NCBI RefSeq assembly: GCF_003958635.1
Contig: NZ_RSEK01000017.1
Location: 1-32,072 of the forward strand
DNA: 32,072 nt
From: Altericroceibacterium xinjiangense
GTDB taxonomy: Bacteria > Pseudomonadota > Alphaproteobacteria > Sphingomonadales > Sphingomonadaceae
Direction: 5' to 3'
The notes under the pieces are model-generated. The model searched no databases and had not been told where the DNA came from. It worked only from the letters and a program-made list of their open reading frames with translations. The position numbers and the translations under genes are program-made. Each line of letters starts with the position of its first letter. Positions within the stretch are counted from its first letter, which is position 1. This document shows, in pieces, positions 31,827 through 32,072 of the stretch.

Positions 31827-31847
31827 GTAAAGGCGAACCTATATTCA
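31819..31847 (+). promoter_or_regulatory. Candidate sigma-70 promoter of the sulfatase gene
   Basis: TTGACC (31819-31824), 17-base spacer, TATTCA (31842-31847), 28 bases before the sulfatase ATG. It overlaps the TTG start of the divergent TetR gene, so TetR binding here could control both. Confidence 0.5.
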
Positions 31848-31875
31848 CGTTTTGGGATCGAGAAAAGAGGAAGCC

Positions 31876-32072
31876 ATGGCAGGTTTTGAAAATCCAGGCG
31901 TCAGCCGTCGCGCGGCGATCGCTGGAGGGCTCGGCACTGCAGCGCTGGTCGCGGCAGGCCCCAGCTTCGCTCACACTCCGGGGAGAAAGCCGAATTTCCT
32001 GTTCATCATGGCGGACGACCTCGGCTACGCCGACCTGTCGGTGTACGGCCGCCGCGACTACGAAACGCCGGT
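31876..32072 (+). CDS. Tat-exported sulfatase, N-terminal fragment
   Basis: The reading frame begins at ATG 31876, with GAGGA just upstream, and runs off the right edge after 65 codons. The N-terminus carries a twin-arginine signal (SRRAAIAGGLGTAALVAAG, then a cleavage-like SFAHT). The sulfatase opening follows: P-N-F-L-F-I-M-A-D-D-L-G-Y-A-D-L-S-V-Y-G, where the D-D pair binds the active-site Ca2+. The formylglycine motif (C/S-x-P-x-R) lies beyond the window, so it is not known whether it is the Cys type that needs FGE. It should remove sulfate from an organic sulfate ester in the periplasm. It is divergent from TetR paralogue 2 and lies near the TonB-dependent receptor. Confidence 0.88.
   Translation, partial: MAGFENPGVSRRAAIAGGLGTAALVAAGPSFAHTPGRKPNFLFIMADDLGYADLSVYGRRDYETP

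Noticed and set aside
1-32072. tRNA genes, CRISPR arrays, insertion sequences, phage genes
   Set aside because: No cloverleaf-like sequences, regularly spaced repeats, transposase motifs or terminal inverted repeats were seen on reading both strands.

Overview
The window looks like chromosomal DNA from an alphaproteobacterium of the order Sphingomonadales (Erythrobacteraceae or Novosphingobium-like). This is inferred from the high GC content with strong third-position GC, a TorF-family porin, a large TonB-dependent receptor, a WcaJ-type exopolysaccharide transferase, sphingomonad-style chemoreceptor and EAL sequences, and a GAAC-N7-GAAC box (alphaproteobacterial LexA type). There are no tRNA or rRNA genes, insertion sequences, prophage genes or CRISPR arrays that I can recognise.

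Layout. At 1-131 (minus) is the N-terminus of a formylglycine-generating-enzyme-like protein cut by the window edge. It is followed by a short gene remnant and an EAL phosphodiesterase (470-1288, minus). A GluR0-like potassium channel with a split ligand-binding domain (1465-2475) meets an MTA/SAH-type nucleosidase (2472-3161, minus) tail to tail on one shared CTAG. A radical SAM protein and a DUF4130-UdgX fusion (3327-5998) form a DNA-damage operon with a LexA-like box directly before the first start codon. A minus-strand operon follows: rsgA, a 58-residue protein, trhO and a GST (8966 down to 6038). Then come a small Cys/His protein and rluE (plus), and roxA (minus), the latter perhaps preceded by a small overlapping ORF.

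From 11.5 to 17 kb the strand is plus: a dCache chemoreceptor with a clear terminator, a TorF porin, and a CHASE4-like GGDEF-EAL protein. A sulfotransferase-like gene and an exopolysaccharide sugar-phosphate transferase lie on the minus strand (17.25-19.69 kb). trmL (20.1 kb), a 1295-residue PAS/GAF hybrid histidine kinase and a DUF885 lipoprotein peptidase broken by a one-base frameshift follow on plus.

The right-hand end (26.9-32.07 kb) is an accessory uptake locus. Two close TetR paralogues flank a TonB-dependent receptor, and a Tat-exported sulfatase is divergent from the second TetR and leaves the window. With the FGE-like gene at the left edge, this suggests import and desulfation of a sulfate ester. 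Palindromes upstream of the first TetR gene and the receptor are candidate operators.

Shared themes are translation and RNA maturation (RsgA, TrhO, RluE, RoxA, TrmL), signalling (EAL, GGDEF-EAL, chemoreceptor, hybrid kinase), DNA damage (rSAM-UdgX) and sulfur esters (FGE, sulfatase, sulfotransferase). All assignments are by reading the sequence; no database search was possible.
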